In this document: piece by piece, positions 47,272-59,299 of the stretch
Position numbering within the stretch: the first letter of the stretch is position 1
How the letters are laid out: each line of letters starts with the position of its first letter
Assembly: GCA_026545225.1 (NCBI GenBank)
Contig: CM048849.1
Location: 8,272,041-8,336,040, forward strand
Reading direction: 5' to 3'
DNA: 64,000 nt
DNA from: Cornus controversa
Lineage: Eukaryota > Streptophyta > Magnoliopsida > Cornales > Cornaceae
The notes under the pieces: generated by a model
What the model saw: only the letters and a program-made list of their open reading frames with translations
Database searches by the model: none
Told to the model about the DNA's origin: nothing
Program-made: the position numbers and the translations under genes

Positions 47272-49770
47272 ATGTTGGGTCGTCGGTCTCTAGACACACA
47301 AATAGTCCCATATAACCCTGAACTTAAAAGAACCTTACATCAACATAGGGGAGAAATTAGGGCCCAAGACATAGAGGAAGAACATTCATCTGAGACTGAG
47401 ATTGAGCTGAAAATATGGCTGAGAACAATCCTTGAACCCTTAAGGAGCACTTCGCTCCTAGGGAATATACATCCCCATCCTACATACAATTGCCTAATGT
47501 CACAGTAGTAAACTATGTACTTAATAATGAGGATCCGTATAAGCATCTTGATGACTTTTTAGAAGTTTGTTCAACTGTTAAAATCCAAATTTTTCTGATG
47601 ATGCTTTACGGATACATCTTTTTCCATTCTCTCTAAAAGATAAAGCTAAAAACTGGTGGAATTCATTAACACCTAATACGATCACCTCTTGGGCACAATT
47701 GTAACAAGAGTTCCTCAAGAAATACTTTCCAATAGGGAAAACAAATCAAATGAGGCGATCCATTACCAATTTCTCCCAAATAAAAGGGGAGCAATTTCAT
47801 GATACATGGGAGAGATGTGGTGATTTGCTTAGGAAATGCCCCCATCATGATATTCCTAAGTGGCAGCTTGTACAATTTTTTTATGATGGGCTAATAGACT
47901 CTTATAGGCAAATGGTAAATGCATCTTGTGAAGGTATGTTCAAGCTTAAGAATGAGGATGAGTCATGGACATTGTTTGTGAATCTGAGTGAAAATTCTAC
48001 ACAGCACCATTCTGCCAGTCGAGTTCGAATAAATAGTCCTCGCAAGACCGTAAGAATTTTTGAAATAGGCAAATCACTCGATGTCTCCACCAAAGTGGAT
48101 GAATTATCGAGAAAAGTGGATCAACTCATGGCAGCTAGTCCATCCCGAAACAATCCAGTCCCTAGGTCAGGTTTTCAATTGGTCATCAATCTACTCATCC
48201 TTCTTCCAATTTTGTGCCTCAGAATCAATATTATCATCAAACTTCTCAATCTCCACCTTAGAGTTCAGCATTTGAAGATAAAGTGTTAGCGACATTAGAT
48301 AAACTTGACGCCCACACTCAGTTACTCAAAGCTAACGCTCAGTTACTTCATTCTCACTCTCAATCTTTATCCAAGTTAGAGGCTCAAATGGGGCAGCTAG
48401 CTAATACTTTGAACCGTAGAGAGGAATAGAAGTTGCCAAGTCAGGCAGTAGCTAATCCTAGAGGGCAATATGCAATTGATGATGCTATAGCCAATGGCCA
48501 TCACTATGAGCATCTTCAGGCTGTTACCACCTTGAGAAGTGGGAAAATGATAGATAATAAGGTGGAAGAAAAGAGGGAGGTTGAAAGTAAAGTGGGAAAA
48601 AGTCATAATCTAGATTCTAAAGTTAATAAGGAAACACATTCTACACCTATTCCAACTTTTGCGACAACATTTGATCCCAAAGCTCCATTCCCTACACGTC
48701 TCCAAGAGATGGCACCTTTTGGGAAAGAAGGGGAGAAAATGCAAGATATGATGGAAGTTTTTAAGCAAGTAAAAATAAATCTTCCTCTCCTTGATGCTAT
48801 AAAATAAATTCCAATATATGCAAAGTTCTTGAAAGATTTATGCCCTCAAAAGTGTAATTCAAGGAGCAGTGTCCCAAAGAAAATCTTTCTCTCCAAGCAA
48901 GTAAGCTCAATTATTTAGCATAACACTCCCCCTAAGTTCAAAGATCCAGGTGCTCTTACTATTTCTTGTATTATCGGTGTTCATGAGCTTGATAGAGCAC
49001 TCCTTGACTTAGGAGCTAGTGTTAATCTGTTACCTTACTCGGTGTATTTGCAATCAGGGTTGGGTGAGCTTCAACCCACGTCGGTTGTATTGTAACTTGC
49101 TGATCGATCTATGAAGCAATCACGTGGTATAATTGAAGATGTCATAATTAAGGTGGACAAGTTCTATTTTCCTATGGATTTCATTGTTCTTGACATAAAA
49201 CTTGTCCCTAACCCAAAGAAATCTATTCCAGTGATTCTTGGTCGTCCTTTCTTAGCCACGGCTAATGCAAACATTAATTGTCGTACTGGAGGCATGGATA
49301 TTTCCTTTGGGAACATGAAAGTGAAATTGAATATCTTTAATACCGCTCCACATTTCCCTAATGAGCTTGAGTGCTTTGTTTTATATGTCATAGAGGAGTC
49401 TGTTGCGGAATCAGTTCCCCCTATCTTGCCTAAAGACTCTTTAGATACTTGTTTGACTCATTTTGATTGTGAGAGCTTTGATGTAGGGCAACACATTAGT
49501 GAAAGTACTTCATTACTACATGCCACCAATTTTGATTCTCCACCATGGAAAGAAGCTAAAGAGTTTGCACCCTTACTTCTAACTACGCTTTCCATTCCTT
49601 CCTTAGAGTCACCCTTTCAATTTGATTTAAAGCCTTTTCCAAATAAACTCGAATATGCATTCTTAGGATTTAATAACAGTTTTCTAGTTTTTAATGCACC
49701 CAATGTGTCTAGCAACCAAGAGAATGAGCTTTTAAGTGTGCTTAAGGAGCATAAGGAGACAATAAGATGA
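47272..49770 (+). pseudogene. Element E gag and protease
   Basis: The ATG at 47272 gives MLGRRSLDTQ. Gag has the Athila capsid core (YKHLDDFLEVC, RLHLFPFSLKDKAKNWWNSL-like text, EFLKKYFPIGKTNQMRRS) and is open at 47750-48289. A Leu/His/Gln-rich helical repeat follows (KLDAHTQLLKANAQLLHSHS). The next segment is 48433-48807 (FKQVKINLPLLDAIK). The retropepsin-like domain is around LLDLGASVNLLPYSVYL (about 49000) and continues in the open frame 49111-49770 (IPVILGRPFLATANA). There are stops at about 47703, 48428, 48805, 48918 and 49094. The frame ends after WRISDLKGD-like text, exactly where the polymerase would begin in autonomous Athila elements. Confidence 0.87.
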
Positions 49771-51412
49771 CGTATATCAGATTTAAAAGGGGACTAGGAT
49801 AGATTCGAGTTTACGTCTAGCCTAGATGTTAAACTTGGCTTCTTGGGGGTATTTTGTATCCCAATGTATGTTAGATATTTAGTGTTTTTGGTAGTTTAGT
49901 AGGATTTGTTTTTCTATTATTTTTTTTTATTATTTTATTTTGTTCTATTGATTTTGTGTTTTTGTTCATGGTGTAACAAAAAAAAAAAATTTGCCTTCCA
50001 TTCTCTGACTATGTATGTAGTACCAATTCTATATTTTGTCATATGGTTGATAAAGTTGATGATTTCTGTTTACTAAAGTCTAGTTTCAATACCCAATACT
50101 ATCGAGATTGCTTCAACATAGTATAGATTTACTAAGGAAAGGCAACCCCTTTGTACTCTATACGTTAGAGTGTTTGGATAATCAATATTTTCTCACATAT
50201 ACATCTTGAAAAATTGGGAACCACCAGTTCAGAGAATGAATGGGAAAAAAAATATTAGCTGCTTGTTTTATGCATTTTAGTTTTTTTTATTTTCCTTATT
50301 ATTGCCCCATTCATTTTACTTGGCTTGTATAGTGGTGTCTTTTGATAGGATGTTGCGTCCAAGTTTGGGGGGGAACACCATTGTTAACTTCAAGCTACTG
50401 GTTTGCTATCTGTCCACTCCACTATTTATGGTAATATCGTTCTGACTCTCATCTATGTTTCTCTTCCATGTACATTGAGGACACTGTACCATTCAAGTTT
50501 GGAGGTAAGGCGATACATTTCATGTGTTTTAAATATAAAGGTGAAGTAGTAGCATGTTTTAGGGAACTTTTTATTTTATTAATTTTTAGGACTTGTTTGG
50601 TAGTTTTCTTTTTATAGGTTGTTTTGTTTTAACATCAATCAAGAGTTTAATACTTCATGTAGGTTCTTGACTTACAATTGTAGAGTATGTGTAAAATTTT
50701 TAGAAACTATGGTTTGAATGCAGTGGTTTAAGTCGATATTTGCATTGACATGACTTGTAGTGGTTGACTCTAGTTCTTTTCACAATTCACAAGCAAACTA
50801 GTAGAGTTGGTGGGGTACGTACTTGGCTTCGAGTTGTCAGTTATGTATGCTGAATATAAGTTGGTATCCCTTGAGAATAAACATTTTAAGCATGCTACAC
50901 TTGTAAAAAGAAAATAAAAAAAAATTAACCTGTGGTTTGTGGCCGTTTTGGTTCAAGTCATTAGGTCCGTCGGGGTATCTTGAAACCTAGTGCCCTAAAG
51001 CCATTTGGTTTGGGAGTCACTGACTAAAAGCTTGTTACATGGATCAATTCGAAAGCCTAATAAACCTGACCATTGTTCATTGGTTAGTCTATGGTTCGTG
51101 GCCGTTTTGGTTCAAGTTATTAGGTCCGTCAGGGTATCTTGAAACCTAGTGCCCTAAAGCTACTTGGTTTGGGAGTCACAGGCTGAAAGCTCGCTACATG
51201 GATCAATTCGAAAGCCTAATAAACCTGGGCATTGCACAACCATAAAAAAAATAAAAATAATAATAATAAAATTGCATGTGTTCATGTTTTGAGTGATAAA
51301 TTCAATAAGGGGATCCAATAAATTGAAGGGATTTGTAATTGCTCACTCAGGGCCGGGTTAAACCACATTGATGAATGTCAGTTCACTTTTCACGAGGGGG
51401 CTAGAGTTAGTT
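49771..51412. other. Element E non-coding internal region
   Basis: No pol. T- and A-rich stretches (49920-49990). A two-copy tandem repeat with period 159 bp starts at 50941 and 51100 (GGCCGTTTTGGTTCAAGT). The stretch 50340-50520 has GGGGGGGAA and GAGGACAC patches like the post-pol region of Athila elements. I infer this is the 3' part of an Athila internal region joined to protease by loss of pol. Confidence 0.65.
50930..51240 (+). repeat. 159-bp tandem repeat in element E
   Basis: Two units beginning GGCCGTTTTGGTTCAAGT at 50941 and 51100 and running through CGAAAGCCTAATAAACCTG, with a few differences. No coding frame. Confidence 0.85.
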
Positions 51413-52974
51413 TGTCACGCCCCAGTTTCCGACACCCGGTTAGGAGCGAAGGAAACGGGGGTGAATCCATACTTTCACCTCAAGTTCCCATACCTTAATC
51501 TCATTATAATAATTTCTATTGCGGAAGCATTCTATATGCACACCCTTTAAGTGGCATTAGATCATCAAAGGCCCTTGCACATGATTTTCACCTTTGGTTC
51601 TATACATATAAACCACTAAGTTCTGGACCTCAACTTTTTACACAGATGGAATTTGATTATAAAACCTACACCATTGGATAGAGCTTTCAAAAATACTCAA
51701 TTTCAAAAAAAACCACACTCAATTCCGATTTAAAACGAAGAAATTACATCGAAACGAAGTTTGGACAAATTTTGAACCTTGCTGTGAATAGTAATCTCGA
51801 TCAATCGAGATTGGATCTCGATCAATCGAAATCCATCTCGATTAATCGAGATTTTGACCCCATCAATCGAAGAAAACAGCCTCTCGGTAACTTGGACCTG
51901 CAATATTTCGATTAATCGAAGTTGGGACTTCGATTGATCGAAATAAAGCTTAAAAACTCATAAAAATTCGCCACCATTTCGATCAATCGAGATGGGCATC
52001 TCGATTAATCGAAATGGGCATTTCGATTAATCGAAATGCACTGCCCAGATTTTTCCAAACACCCATATAAGATCAAATTGAACCCAAATCTCAACCAAAC
52101 CACCTTAGATCATTCATAACTCATATAAATCATCTACCATTGATATAAAATCATACTCACACATCAACCTATACATTTGAATCTCAAATCTTTCATAATC
52201 ATAGAAAACTCATCCTAAGTTCACAATGCGCATAAAATTTAAGTGAACCAAACCATCCTCATTTTTCCAAAGGTGATCTTCATTAACCCAACCATACAAT
52301 CTAACTTATACATTGAGATCCTACAACCATGATTCCAACATAAATTCACAACTCTAAACATTCATATCCACGAAATTAAAATACAAGAGACAAAAGAATG
52401 CATTCATCCATTTAAATTCCAAATCCATACATAATCCATGGAACCATACACATAAGAATTCAAATGGCCCTTTTTGCATACATTCTACAAGTCTCAAATG
52501 AAGGAAGCCATTATACATACATTTCTCAAAAATTACTTTCCTACAAGTGTGGCACTTACATTTGGATTTCACATATATAAGAAGGTACAAATGTAAAGGC
52601 AACACCACAACCATTGTCTACATGCCACAAGCTGGCATGGACATTTATCTACATCTCAAAAGAGCAAAAGTCCAAAAATAAGCTCAACATATCCATAGAG
52701 CTAATCATGCTTCGTCTTCCATTGGCGCCTTATCTGAAAATGTTTATATAAATATGGGGTGAGCAACACTGCGGCTCAGTAGGAATGATCCACCCAACCC
52801 CACTCTAACTCAGGCGGCCATGCATGGATGCATATGAAATCTTACATGTCTATATGACAAGTATACATGCTTTTAACCCATAAACAAACACGTTTTTCAA
52901 ATCATGCGTGATGCTTCACATCTCAATGCATTTACATACATATATATATACATATGCATCCAATTGAGCAAGCC

Positions 52975-53013
<39 letters not shown>

Positions 53014-54278
53014 CTCACGCCACTTAAATCCGGAAATCACTTCAATGGGGACTAGCTTATCACTCCATCCATAGTAAGGGTCTCTTCGACACCCAAACTC
53101 TGCTTGTGCTTTATCGGTTTACTAATCCGAAGGGAGCACCTCCTCTTGGCCAAGTTTTGGGTCTTTCACCCTAGGGACCATTCCCTCACCTTAATTCTCA
53201 ATGTTGTCACGCCCCAAAAACTCGCTTTTCACATAGTGCACATAATCACATCAATGCACTTATTCCACACCATGAATGCATTTTCTTTTGTCAAATCAAT
53301 GCATTTTCCTTTCCCTCAAGATTGTCACAATGCCATCACACTCATATCATGAAAATCACCATGCTTATGCATTTAACAAGGAAAATCATATCTTTCATGC
53401 ACAAGTCTATAAAAATTCACATTTTTCATGTTTTCACCAAATGATCACATTTTCCATTAAGAACATTCATAGTCTCATTTGCACATACACAACATATATA
53501 AGTTCTAACCCACATGCTAGACATTTATACATGCATAATCACATTAGTATACACATATACACATATACATGACCCTAAACTCAAGAAATCCCAATCTATC
53601 TTTCATGTCACAAGTATGTGACCTATAGAATCAAAGTAAAGATGAGTCTAGCACCCCTACCTCAAATTCCCAAGCTTTGAATCAAACTTTGAGAAATCCT
53701 AGCTTTCTCAACTTCACGAAATGGAGACTTTGATCGGTTCAAACCGATGCCCTTGATGTCCCCTACACACTTTCCTTCTTCAAGATCTTCCAAATCACAC
53801 CTTAAGGCCCTCAAACTCTAGAGAGAAGGGAGAGAGATGAAGTGGGATACGTAGAAAGAGAGAGAGAGATTTGTAAGATGAAATGTCTCAGACCCTTTTT
53901 GATATTTATCTCAACCCTAGGGGCGCGAAATGACCATTTTACCCCTAGCCACTTAATGTACCTTCCCGAGCTCGGAATTAATTCCCGAAAACTCCGTTGG
54001 ACTCGAAATCACTTCCTTAACATTCTAAATATTTTGTTTAGTTCATAACCAAAAGTAAAATTTCCCAAATTTTCCGGACCCACTTAACCTCATCCCGGGG
54101 CTCCCGTTGACCAAAAAGTCAAATTCTCCCAAAAGTTGCCAAAACTTCCCAAAACCATATTCTAACCTTCTAAACATGTTCCTCGCATCCAAAACATGTT
54201 AAATATCATTTAAAATTCATTTAAAGCAATAAATGACAAAAATTAAAAAACCGGCCAAAATTGGGCACGGTCTCTACA
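51413..54278 (-). mobile_element. Antisense solo LTR of a Tekay-like gypsy element
   Basis: Read on the minus strand it starts TGTAGAGACCGTGCCC and ends CTGGGGCGTGACA, 2866 bp. The target duplication is exact: TAGTT at 51408-51412 and 54279-54283. Its first 1.7 kb resembles the LTR of gypsy C (59323 onward), but the 3' portion differs. Instead of AGTCGACT repeats it has TTCGATTAATCGAA palindromes (51788-52045). It contains (TA)n at 52979-53012. No internal sequence is attached. Confidence 0.93.
51788..52045. repeat. Palindrome cluster in solo LTR (TCGATTAATCGA type)
   Basis: About nine motifs such as TCTCGATCAATCGAGAT, TTCGATTAATCGAA and TTTCGATTAATCGAAATG in 258 bp, at 375-632 bp from the LTR 3' end. 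This is the densest of the clusters in the window. Confidence 0.85.
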
Positions 54279-54624
54279 TAGTTTCTTTGAGTTGTGTTGA
54301 TGTAAATTGTGAGTTAGAACCATTTTTTTGAATTGTGGGTTTTAGGTATTTGAAGGTATTCTTGAAAGCAAGTCTTTTAACTACATTTTGTAGTCTTCAT
54401 CTTGATCAATGTTTGAAACATGAATTTTTGCATGTTTGTGGGTAACATCTCTGGAAACCCTCACGAGACTTCACTTGTCCACTAGAGGTAACCTAGGAGT
54501 TTAAAAGGCTTGTTGCATATGCTAAATGCAACCGGATCTCCCATGAAAGAGGAAGTAATTAGTGTTTTATTTTATTTTTAGTTCTGTATTGCTAAGGGAT
54601 TAGCAATATGTAAGTTTGGGGGTG
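54279..54624 (+). other. Last internal part and polypurine tract of element E
   Basis: Non-coding. It ends AGTTTGGGGGTG, a purine-rich tract immediately before the 3' LTR start TGATAAGC. The first five bases (TAGTT) are the target duplication of the solo LTR. Confidence 0.7.
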
Positions 54625-56090
54625 TGATAAGCAGTGAATGTTGCATATTCAATGCCCCTAAAATTATATGAATTAGTGTCTTAGTAATATTTATTTCATA
54701 TTTTTATTAATAATTTTAATCATTTCATGATTTCGGGTGATTAAGGGTAATTCTGATTAATAATGACGCAAGCGGGCTACAGACGGTGCTATTTTAGTAG
54801 GAAGCTGGAGTTTGACCCACAAGATGTGTTTATATTGAAGATCTAAACTAAATGGGTTAGAAATTAATTTAAATAAAGAAAAGGAGCACGGGCCTATTCA
54901 CATTAAAGATTGGGTCAATTCAGGCGTAAAAAGTTCTGGACCCATTTAGGTATTCAGCCCATAACTCTATACACGATTGTCAAAACGACCCAAACTTTTT
55001 TTGGTTGAAATAAATTTGATTCTATACAATTTCATATTTCACAAAAATTTTCTAAAACAGACGTTTACAACAACTTTCTGCCTTATTTGCACAGCTGTTA
55101 CTTTTTGGGCGCAAATGCCACTTTTTGAGGCACAAGTGCCTTTTTCTTATGTACACTTGCCACTTTGAGAGGCCAAGTGTCCCGTGTGTGTTTTCTCACA
55201 AAGTAAAAGAGGAGAAAAGGGAGAAAATTAGGTATTCTGGAGAGAAAAAATACTGAGATATAGACAGAGGCGATTCATGACGATACGGGCAAAAAGATGG
55301 AGATTTCATCATCGTCCAAGCCTGGACCTCCGATCATGAGCGGCTAAAACATCATTCTAGGGAAGTGACGTAACCCTAACCTGTCTATCAATGTTTTAGT
55401 TGTATATTAATTTGGGAATGATTTAATTTGTGCATTGATTGTATAACCAAGACTTACACAATAGCTGTGCTGTTAGTTTGAATTTTAATAGATTATTTCA
55501 GTGCTTATTGATTCTTGTTCTTGTAGAATGAATGTAAATTTGCATGATTATGGTTGGTTCTTTTCAATTTCTGTGATTTTGTTAAGACGAGTTATACAAT
55601 AATTTTCACAGATCGTTCAACTTAGAGTTTTGATAATTCGTACTAAGCAAAGATGGGTTATCATATCATTAGTTAGTCAGATGTATAGGCCATGCTAAAC
55701 GAAGATGAGTTATGCTTAATTGTATGTTGAATGAATCATCTTGATAGAACTGAATTGGTCTTGTAGCCATTCTTTTCTAAATGCATAGATTAAACGTCCC
55801 AAATTAGTACAATTGTCATTGTCAGAAGGTTAGTGGTGAAGTCAATTCCCAAGACTTTCTCTTCCTGATTAAATTTCATAACATAAATTTATAAATAGCT
55901 TTAATTTTCTCAATTAAATACAAGATCAAACATCAATAATTATTTTCTAATTATTTTAGAATCAATTCAAAGACTAAGTAACATAACAATTCAACCTTGC
56001 AAGTCCTTGAGGTTCGACACCCTCTATAAAGCCCTGTCCTACGAGGACTCGTTCTATTGCGAGTGGTTAAGTAGAATTGACACCACATCA
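54625..56090 (+). repeat. 3' LTR of element E
   Basis: 1466 bp with the same boundaries as 45449-46928. A handful of substitutions separate the two LTRs over the last 0.8 kb, but differences are far denser over the first 0.7 kb. Confidence 0.9.
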
Positions 56091-56095
56091 CCGAT

Positions 56096-56587
56096 CTTGC
56101 GAGATTGAGATTTCAGGACATCGATTAGTGTTCGATTTTATCTTTCTTTAGATATCTAGTTTTGATGTGATCTTGCGTATAGATTGGCTATCGACCTATA
56201 GAGCCAACATTGATTGTTATGAAGGTAGAGTGACCTTCTATACACCAGAGGGTATTAGAATATTTTTTATGGGGGAGCGGGATGACTTCTACTTGTCGTC
56301 TTCACATGGTTCGAGTGATCGGAGAGGGCTTGGACATTTCTTAGCGAGCCTACTAGTTGATGGTGATGATTAGACACTTGGAGAGCTTCCTCATGTAGTG
56401 TGTGAGTTTGTGGATGTATTTTTGGGGGACTTGACACAGTTGCCTCCAAAATGGGAAGTGGAGTTTGTGATATATCTTACTCCTGGAGTTTGTGATGGCA
56501 CCGTACTGAATGGCACCAGCTGAGTTGAAAGAGTTAAAGGACCAATTGTAAGAGCTACTAGATAAGGGATTTGTACGTCTTAGTACT
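56096..56587 (+). pseudogene. Gypsy C protease end and linker to reverse transcriptase
   Basis: Resumes after element E. The protease C-terminal part around DVILRIDWLSTYRANIDC (usual ILGMDWLS) is open at 56167-56373. A linker and the start of the polymerase frame follow, with MAPAELKELKDQL, stop, ELLDKGFVR. Stops lie at 56371, 56509 and 56549. Confidence 0.85.
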
Positions 56588-57118
56588 TTGCCTTGGGGAG
56601 CTCCGGTTCTTTTTGTTAAGAAGAAGGATGGGTCTTTGCGATTTTGCATTGACTATCGAAAGTTGAATCGGGCAACAATCAAGAATAAGTATCATTTGCC
56701 AAGGATAGATGACTTGTTTGACCAACTTAAGGGTTCGAGATGCTTCTCAAAGATAGACTTGAGATTAGGCTACTACCAGTTGGGGATTAGAGAGGCGGAC
56801 ATTCAGAAAATCACTTTTTTCACACGATACAAACACTATGAGTTTTTGGTGATGCCGTTTGATTTGATGAATGCACTGACAACATTCATGGACTTAATGA
56901 ATCGAGTGTTCAATGCTTACTTGAACAAGTTTGTGGTAGTGTTCGTTGATGACATCTTAGTGTACTCGTCTTCGAAAGAGGATCACGAAGGTCACTTGAG
57001 GATCGTGTTGCAGTTTATAAGAGAACATCAATTGTATGCCAAGTACGAGAAATGTGAGTTTTGGCTAGCGGAGGTGAAATTCCTTGGGCATGTTGTATCC
57101 GAAGGAAGACTTCCGTAG
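56588..57118 (+). pseudogene. Gypsy C reverse transcriptase
   Basis: RVT_1-type reverse transcriptase: [37 protein letters not shown] (first catalytic Asp) and [14 protein letters not shown] (FVDD catalytic pair), followed by FLGHVVSEG. The core motifs are kept over 176 codons. A one-base shift near 57110 puts the continuing frame ([12 protein letters not shown]) in another phase, from 57061. It would copy the element RNA into cDNA in virus-like particles, but the broken polyprotein rules this out here. Confidence 0.9.
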
Positions 57119-57942
57119 ATCCATCCAAGATAGAGGCGGTGATGAGTTGGGAAAGACCTAAGAGCATATTTGAGATACGTAGTTTACTGGGATTGGCCAG
57201 ATACTATAGGAGGTTTGTGAAAGACTTTTCGAGGTTAGCAGCACCAATGACTAAGCTTACCCGAAAAGGAGTGAAGTTTGTGTGGAATGATGTTTGCGAG
57301 CATGCATTCTTGGAATTGAAGCGTCGGTTGACTTCGGCTCCAATTTTGATCATTCCAGAAAGTGGGTTGGGGTATACGATTTATTGTAATGCTTCACGAT
57401 TTGGTTTGGGATGTGTGCTAATGCAAACTGAACGAGTAGTGGTGTATGGTTCAAGGCAGTTGAAGATGCACGAACAGAATTACCCAACACACGACTTGGA
57501 ATTGGTAGTTGTGATCTTTGCACTTAAGGTGTGGAGATATTATTTTTATGGCGAGAAGTTTGAAGTGTTCTCGGATCACAAAAGTCTCAAATACCTTTTC
57601 TCACAAAAGGATTTGAATACGAGGCAACGGAGGTGGATGAAATATATAGAAGACTATGACTTCGACTTGCAATATCATCTGGGGAAGGCCAAAGTGGTAG
57701 TGGATGCATTGAGCAGGAAGTCACATGGCAACTTAGCAAGCTTAGCCATACGGGAGTGGAAAATAATAGAAGATATCTCAGAAATAGGATTACATTTTTG
57801 TGAGGATGATGGACCGACGATGTTATTTACTCTTATTGCTCAACCAACCTTAGTGGGTCAAGTAATTAAAGAGCAGAGGAAGGATAATGAGATTGAGGCT
57901 ATTCGCACACGAATTTTGGGTGGCAAAATGGTGGAAGGATGA
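57100..57942 (+). pseudogene. Gypsy C RNase H domain, catalytic Asp changed
   Basis: Open from 57061 to 57942. It carries the connection segment ([16 protein letters not shown]) and the Ty3-type RNase H. The first catalytic Asp, normally in a (S/C)DAS motif, reads CNAS ([18 protein letters not shown]), an Asp-to-Asn change. The later motifs remain ([35 protein letters not shown]). The frame ends at a stop at 57940 before the integrase zinc domain. Confidence 0.87.
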
Positions 57943-59276
57943 ACAGTTCATTTAGATGAGAGCATGAAATTCCAAGTGAAGATGTTTGTCCCCTTAGTTT
58001 GTCAGGATGAGATCCTGAAAAAGTTTCACAATTAGAGACTAGCAGTACATCCAGGTGGTACCAAGATGTATCATAACCTACGTCGACAGTATTGGTGGAA
58101 GGGTATGAAAAAGGATGTAGCTCAGTTTGTGGCAAGATGCCTCACTTGTCAACAAGTGAAGGCTAAATATCAGAGACCAGCGGGGTTGTTATAGCCATTG
58201 CTCGTGGCTATGTGGAAATGGGAGCATGTCACTATGGACTTTGTGACAGGACTTCCAAGGTCGAGGAAGGATCACGATGCAGTTTGGGTTGTCATTGACA
58301 GATTGACCAAAGTGGCTCACTTTATTCCTATCAAAGTGATCGATGACGTGGATACTCTCAGTAGATTGTACATTGGGGAGATCCTTAGACTTCATGGCAT
58401 GCCTATTTCTATTATTTCAGATAGAGACCTGCGATTTATATCTCAATTTTGGCAGAGTTTCCAGGCTGCACTTGATACGGACCTTCATTTTAGTACAGCT
58501 TTTCATCCTCAAATGGATGGTCAGTCTGAGCGTACTGTACAGATTTTGGAGGATATGTTGCAGGTGTGTGTAAATGATCTTCAGGGTAGTTTGGAGGATC
58601 ACCTTCCTTTGGTGGAGTTTGCATACAATAATAGCTATCAAGCTAGCATTGAGATGCCTCTATTCGAGGCTTTGTATGGTAGACCGTGTAGGTCACCCAT
58701 TTATTGGATAGAGGTAGGGGATACAGTTTCTTTGGGACCAGACTTGGTACAAGAGACTACGGAAAAGATTAAGGTAATTCGATAGAGATTGCTTATGGCT
58801 CAGAGCCGTCAGAAAAGTTATGACGATAGAAGACGGCGACCTTTTGCGTTTGAGGTGGGAGATCACGTCCTTTTGAAAGTCTCACCACGGAGAGGTTTGA
58901 TGAGGTTCGGTCGTAGTGGCAAGCTAGCACCATGATTTATCAGACCATTTGAGATCTTGGATCGGGTAGGAGATGTTGCTTATAGCTGGCATTGCCACTG
59001 TAATTGTCAAGTGTGCACAACACTTTCCATGTGTCTATGTTGAGGAAGTATGAACCAGACCCTTCACATGTACTCAATTGGGCAAACCTTAGGGTGGAGG
59101 AGGACGTGTCATACGAAGAGAAGTCGATACAAATTCTAGACACTAAAGAGCAAGTGCTTCGGGGCAAGACCATTCCATTGGTTAAGGTGTTGTGGAGGCA
59201 TCATGGGGTGAAAAAGGCTACATGGGAGCGAGAAGAAGAAGTCCGCTCAAAGTATCCCAAGATGTTCATCACTTGA
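57943..59276 (+). pseudogene. Gypsy C integrase with chromodomain-like tail
   Basis: The HHCC zinc domain is H..., then HPGGTKMYHNLRRQYWWKG and CLTCQQVK, with a stop at 58033. The integrase core is open at 58198-58785 with all three acids: HVTMDFV, IISDRDLRF and HPQMDGQSERT. The C-terminal part (RRPFAFEVGDHVLLKVSP) contains a stop and a frameshift near 58990. The last frame 59004-59276 has FHVSMLRKYEPDPSHV. A tail, QILDTKEQVLRGKTIPLVKVLWRHH with a following TWEREEE motif, fits the group II chromodomain of Tekay chromoviruses. Confidence 0.88.
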
Positions 59277-59299
59277 GGTACATTTTAATTTTGAGGACG

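Larger units (their letters stand above)
45449..56090 (+). mobile_element. Athila-like non-autonomous element E with both LTRs
   Basis: The LTRs are 45449-46928 (1480 bp) and 54625-56090 (1466 bp), starting TGATAAGCAGTG and ending CACCACATCA. The target duplication is exact, CCGAT at 45444-45448 and 56091-56095, inside the protease of gypsy C. The internal region has a tRNA-Asp primer site, gag and protease. The reading then ends and a long non-coding part follows; no reverse transcriptase, RNase H or integrase is present. An antisense gypsy solo LTR (51413-54278) is nested inside. Without that solo LTR and its extra 5-bp target copy the element would be 7771 bp. Confidence 0.93.

Noticed and set aside
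52979-53012. (TA)n runs (also 61325-61372, 60051-60076) as functional elements
   Set aside because: Simple microsatellites within LTRs. Useful as markers, but no sign of a specific role.
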